The notes below the pieces were generated by a model, which saw only the letters and a program-made list of their open reading frames with translations, ran no database searches and had not been told where the DNA came from. A DNA stretch of 8,182 bases from Pseudomonadota bacterium (lineage in GTDB: Bacteria > Pseudomonadota > Gammaproteobacteria > Steroidobacterales > Steroidobacteraceae): positions 1 to 8,182 of the forward strand of contig JAKBCE010000105.1 in the NCBI GenBank assembly GCA_021808195.1. Direction: 5' to 3'. Positions within the stretch are counted from its first letter, which is position 1. Each line of letters starts with the position of its first letter. Shown piece by piece: positions 5,673 to 8,182 of the stretch. Both the position numbers and the translations under genes were made by a program.

Positions 5673-8182
5673 TTAGTAGCTGTAGGTCGCTCCCAGCGTG
5701 AAGTAACGGCCCACGGCTCCACCCTGGTCGTACGCCGGATCGTACGGGTAGAAGTAAGTGCCGCCACCATACGTCTGCATGTCGACTGGCGGGACCTTGT
5801 TGAACAAGTTCGTCACCGCTGCATGGATCTGCAGGTGCGAGCTGATCTGGTACGCCCCGTAGATGTCGGTCTGCAGGTAGTAGCCGACCGAGCAGAACTG
5901 CGAGTTCTGCGGGGTCACGCCGTTGAGGAAGCGGGCGTCGTACCCGATCGCCGAGTCGCACGTCGGAATCCCCGATGAGGGATCGGTGATATCGAAGTGG
6001 CCGACAAAGTTCACGCTCGGAGAGATGGTGAGCGCCCCGCGCTGCCAGCTCAGCTGCAGGCTCGCCCGGTCCTTCGGACTGCCGGTGTCGCCCGAGACGC
6101 CCGACGGACCATGCGTTCCGGCCAGTTCGTACGTCTGCCCGTTGAAGGTCAGCTGATAGGTCAGCAGATGTGTCCAAGTCGCGTCTACCGTGAAGCGGCC
6201 ATAGTAGCCCGCGTCGTAGTGCGCCCGGATGTCGATGTCGAAGCCGCTGGTGTGCGTCGCGCCCGCATTCACATACGGATACGAGAGCGCCAGAATCGGT
6301 CCGACCGGTGTGACCTGATTGACCAGCTGCGCGGACGTGCAGCCACCGGTATAGGTCGTCGGGCAGTACGGCTGGATGATCGGTGCGCCGCGCAGAATGC
6401 TGCTGTAGTTACCCAGACCGCCGGCTTCGAACGCCGAGATGATGTCGTTGGTCACCTTGATGTTGTAGTAATCACCCGTCAGGCTCACCTCGCGCAGCGG
6501 CTGTAACACGATGCCGGCCGTCCAGTTGGTCGACTTGACGTTCTGCAGATGCGGGTTCGCGGCCTGGAAGCCGGTCACCTGAATGCTGCATTGCGTCGAG
6601 TAGTCACCGGGCCCGGCGACGATGCTGGAGCTGGAGCTCGGATTCGCGTTCGGGCACAGCGTCGGGTCGGTGAAGGAACCGGCACCGAACAGCTCGCCTG
6701 AGGCACCGCCCTCAGCGGCCGACGGGGCCCGGAAGCCCTTGCCCCACGTGCCTCGCAGCGCGATCCAGTGCCACGGCGTGTACTTCACGCCGAACTGGGG
6801 CGTGAACGCTGAACCCACGCCCTGGTAATGATCGAAGCGACCCGCAGCGTCGACTTCGAAGTGCTTGATCGGCTTGCCGTCCAACTCCAGGAACGCGGCG
6901 GCATCTTTCTCCGTACCGATCACGTAGATCGGCCCTCCGCCTTCGGTCTGCGCGCCGGACACGGCCGCTGGCGGCGCATGCTCATCCTGTACTTTCTTGT
7001 ACCACTGCACGCCGACGGCGAGCTGCAGCGGCCCGCCGGGGAGCTCGAACAGCTTGTGCTGGCCGTGGATGTCCACCAGATCGAGCTCGCTCCACGGAGT
7101 CGTCTCCATCGCAGGCGCGAACAGCTGAGTCCCACTGGAGCTGCCGAAGACGTAGCCGTTGTTCAGCGCACTCTGCAGGGACGCACTGTTGATCTCACCG
7201 AGCAGCTTGTAGTCCATCTTGGCGTACATGGCGCCGGCGGTGGCGTCGATGCGCCAGCCCGCCGCCCGCCCCTTCAACGTCGCCAGCAGCCGGTACGTAT
7301 TGGTGTTGGTCAGTGTCGAGACCGAACCCAGCTCCGGGAAGTTGTACTGGAAAGCGAGCGGCTGTCCGCACCAGCTCTGGTTCGTGCACGCCGGATACAT
7401 CGGATTGGTGCTCGGCACCGTGATGATGTTCGGCGTCACCAGCGCGGACGCCGGCACCACGGTCAACGGAATGCCGGGGCCGAACACCAGGTTGCTGACA
7501 CCGCCGACGTTACCGACCCCGCCGGAATACCCAGTCTTCTCCTGCGAGGAGCTCTCGAACCAGGACGCCTGAATGCCCAGAGTCCAGTTGTCGCTCAACT
7601 GCTTGGTGAATTTGCCGAGCAGGTCGACGCGGGTCGTCGAAGGCTGCAACTGAGCATTCGGGTCGATCGTCAGGCACTTGTTGAGCGCCTGGGACTGGGC
7701 ATCGCAGCCCGGCAGATAATTGACGATGTTGCCGGTCGCCGGATCGATGAAGTAGCCCGTACCCGACTGCGGATAGGCGAAGATCGGATCCAGCGCTGCC
7801 GCCTGACCCACGTTGTTCGCGCCCCCGAACGTGCCGCCGAAGGGTGTGTAATCAATATTGTCCCAGAGGCCGTGGCGGTTGCGCGCCAGGATCTGGTCCT
7901 GGTGACGGAAATCGCCCGACACATACCAGTTGTAGCCGTCCTCGGCGAGACTGCCGTGCCCCCCGATGAAGCCGATGTGCTCCATCGTGCCATCGCCGCG
8001 CTGGGAGGTGCCGGTCTCTGCGCTGACCTTGAAGCCCTGGTACTCCTTGCGCAGGATGACGTTCACGACACCCGCGATGGCGTCCGAACCGTACACGCCC
8101 GAGGCACCGTTCTTGTCGATCTGCACGGACTGGATCGCCGTGAACGGAATCGACGCGAGGTCGACGAAGCTGCGCTGATTGT
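5673..8182 (-). CDS. TonB-dependent outer-membrane receptor (N-terminus cut by window edge)
   Basis: An outer-membrane beta-barrel that imports a scarce ligand using energy passed by TonB-ExbBD. The open frame enters from the right edge, giving 835 residues to TAA (5675-5673); the signal peptide, TonB box and early plug are outside. Visible: plug motifs IPFTAIQSVQIDKNGAS and YGSDAIAGVVNVILRKEY (about 8055-8155), the barrel signature GFRAPSAAEGG (about 6711-6741), TSGFDIDIRAHY (about 6220-6255), a late NLFNKVPP block and the C-terminal FTLGATYSY, ending in the aromatic residue that barrel assembly needs. A GTG at 8126 is not the true start, because the plug sequence continues upstream in frame. 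The barrel carries long loops with ten cysteines in five pairs. The ligand cannot be told from sequence: iron chelates, vitamin B12 and sugars or peptides are all possible in this broad family, and no neighbouring transport or sigma/anti-sigma gene lies in the window. Confidence 0.95.
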   Translation of the reverse strand, partial: NQRSFVDLASIPFTAIQSVQIDKNGASGVYGSDAIAGVVNVILRKEYQGFKVSAETGTSQRGDGTMEHIGFIGGHGSLAEDGYNWYVSGDFRHQDQILARNRHGLWDNIDYTPFGGTFGGANNVGQAAALDPIFAYPQSGTGYFIDPATGNIVNYLPGCDAQSQALNKCLTIDPNAQLQPSTTRVDLLGKFTKQLSDNWTLGIQASWFESSSQEKTGYSGGVGNVGGVSNLVFGPGIPLTVVPASALVTPNIITVPSTNPMYPACTNQSWCGQPLAFQYNFPELGSVSTLTNTNTYRLLATLKGRAAGWRIDATAGAMYAKMDYKLLGEINSASLQSALNNGYVFGSSSGTQLFAPAMETTPWSELDLVDIHGQHKLFELPGGPLQLAVGVQWYKKVQDEHAPPAAVSGAQTEGGGPIYVIGTEKDAAAFLELDGKPIKHFEVDAAGRFDHYQGVGSAFTPQFGVKYTPWHWIALRGTWGKGFRAPSAAEGGASGELFGAGSFTDPTLCPNANPSSSSSIVAGPGDYSTQCSIQVTGFQAANPHLQNVKSTNWTAGIVLQPLREVSLTGDYYNIKVTNDIISAFEAGGLGNYSSILRGAPIIQPYCPTTYTGGCTSAQLVNQVTPVGPILALSYPYVNAGATHTSGFDIDIRAHYDAGYYGRFTVDATWTHLLTYQLTFNGQTYELAGTHGPSGVSGDTGSPKDRASLQLSWQRGALTISPSVNFVGHFDITDPSSGIPTCDSAIGYDARFLNGVTPQNSQFCSVGYYLQTDIYGAYQISSHLQIHAAVTNLFNKVPPVDMQTYGGGTYFYPYDPAYDQGGAVGRYFTLGATYSY

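Noticed and set aside
5512..6177. 221-codon open frame on the minus strand
   Set aside because: Out-of-frame shadow of the receptor gene that runs through its terminator and into the end of the convergent gene; no domain recognised.
5673..8126. Receptor as a complete 817-residue gene starting at GTG 8126
   Set aside because: The plug domain continues in frame to the window edge (NQRSFVDLASIPFTAIQS), so 8126 is an internal valine codon.
1..8182. Mobile elements, CRISPR arrays, tRNA or rRNA genes, defence genes
   Set aside because: No transposase or integrase motifs, regularly spaced repeats, tRNA-like cloverleaf or rRNA sequence was seen by reading.

Overview
The window is GC-rich chromosomal DNA with housekeeping and signalling genes typical of a Gram-negative proteobacterium. 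The Tex protein aligns closely with gammaproteobacterial Tex. The TonB-dependent receptor, with its extended loops, resembles those abundant in Xanthomonadales, Nevskiales and Steroidobacter-like bacteria. That placement is an inference from remembered sequence; no species can be named.

Layout. (1) 1-1632, minus strand: most of tex, a transcription accessory and RNA-binding protein, cut by the left edge before its C-terminal S1 domain. (2) 1633-1949: a divergent intergenic region with stem-loops, a short AT-rich patch holding a 14-bp dyad, and a doubtful 53-codon ORF behind a perfect Shine-Dalgarno sequence. (3) 1950-4097, plus strand: a membrane MHYT-GGDEF-EAL protein of 715 residues. (4) 4098-4442: an intergenic region with a GC-rich octamer repeat, a candidate extended -10 promoter and an 8-codon leader ORF. 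(5) 4443-5537, plus strand: a GAF-GGDEF diguanylate cyclase of 364 residues. (6) 5538-5672: a convergent intergenic region with two tandem hairpins, one of them a good intrinsic terminator for the minus strand. (7) 5673-8182, minus strand: a large TonB-dependent outer-membrane receptor, cut by the right edge inside its plug domain.

The two central genes both act on cyclic di-GMP. The first carries a sensory membrane domain with intact phosphodiesterase residues and an SGDEF cyclase signature. The second has an intact GGEEF cyclase under a cytoplasmic GAF sensor. Both keep the RxxD product-inhibition site. They may form a local make/break pair, but the 345-bp gap and separate upstream signals suggest independent transcription. 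Nothing ties tex or the receptor functionally to them.

I see no mobile element, CRISPR array, tRNA, rRNA or defence system, and no clearly new multi-gene system. The most interesting observations are small: each cyclic-di-GMP gene lacks its own Shine-Dalgarno sequence and is preceded by a tiny ORF that has one and overlaps its start; there is a perfect 16-bp-stem hairpin at the convergent junction; and the receptor's ten cysteines fall into five close pairs.
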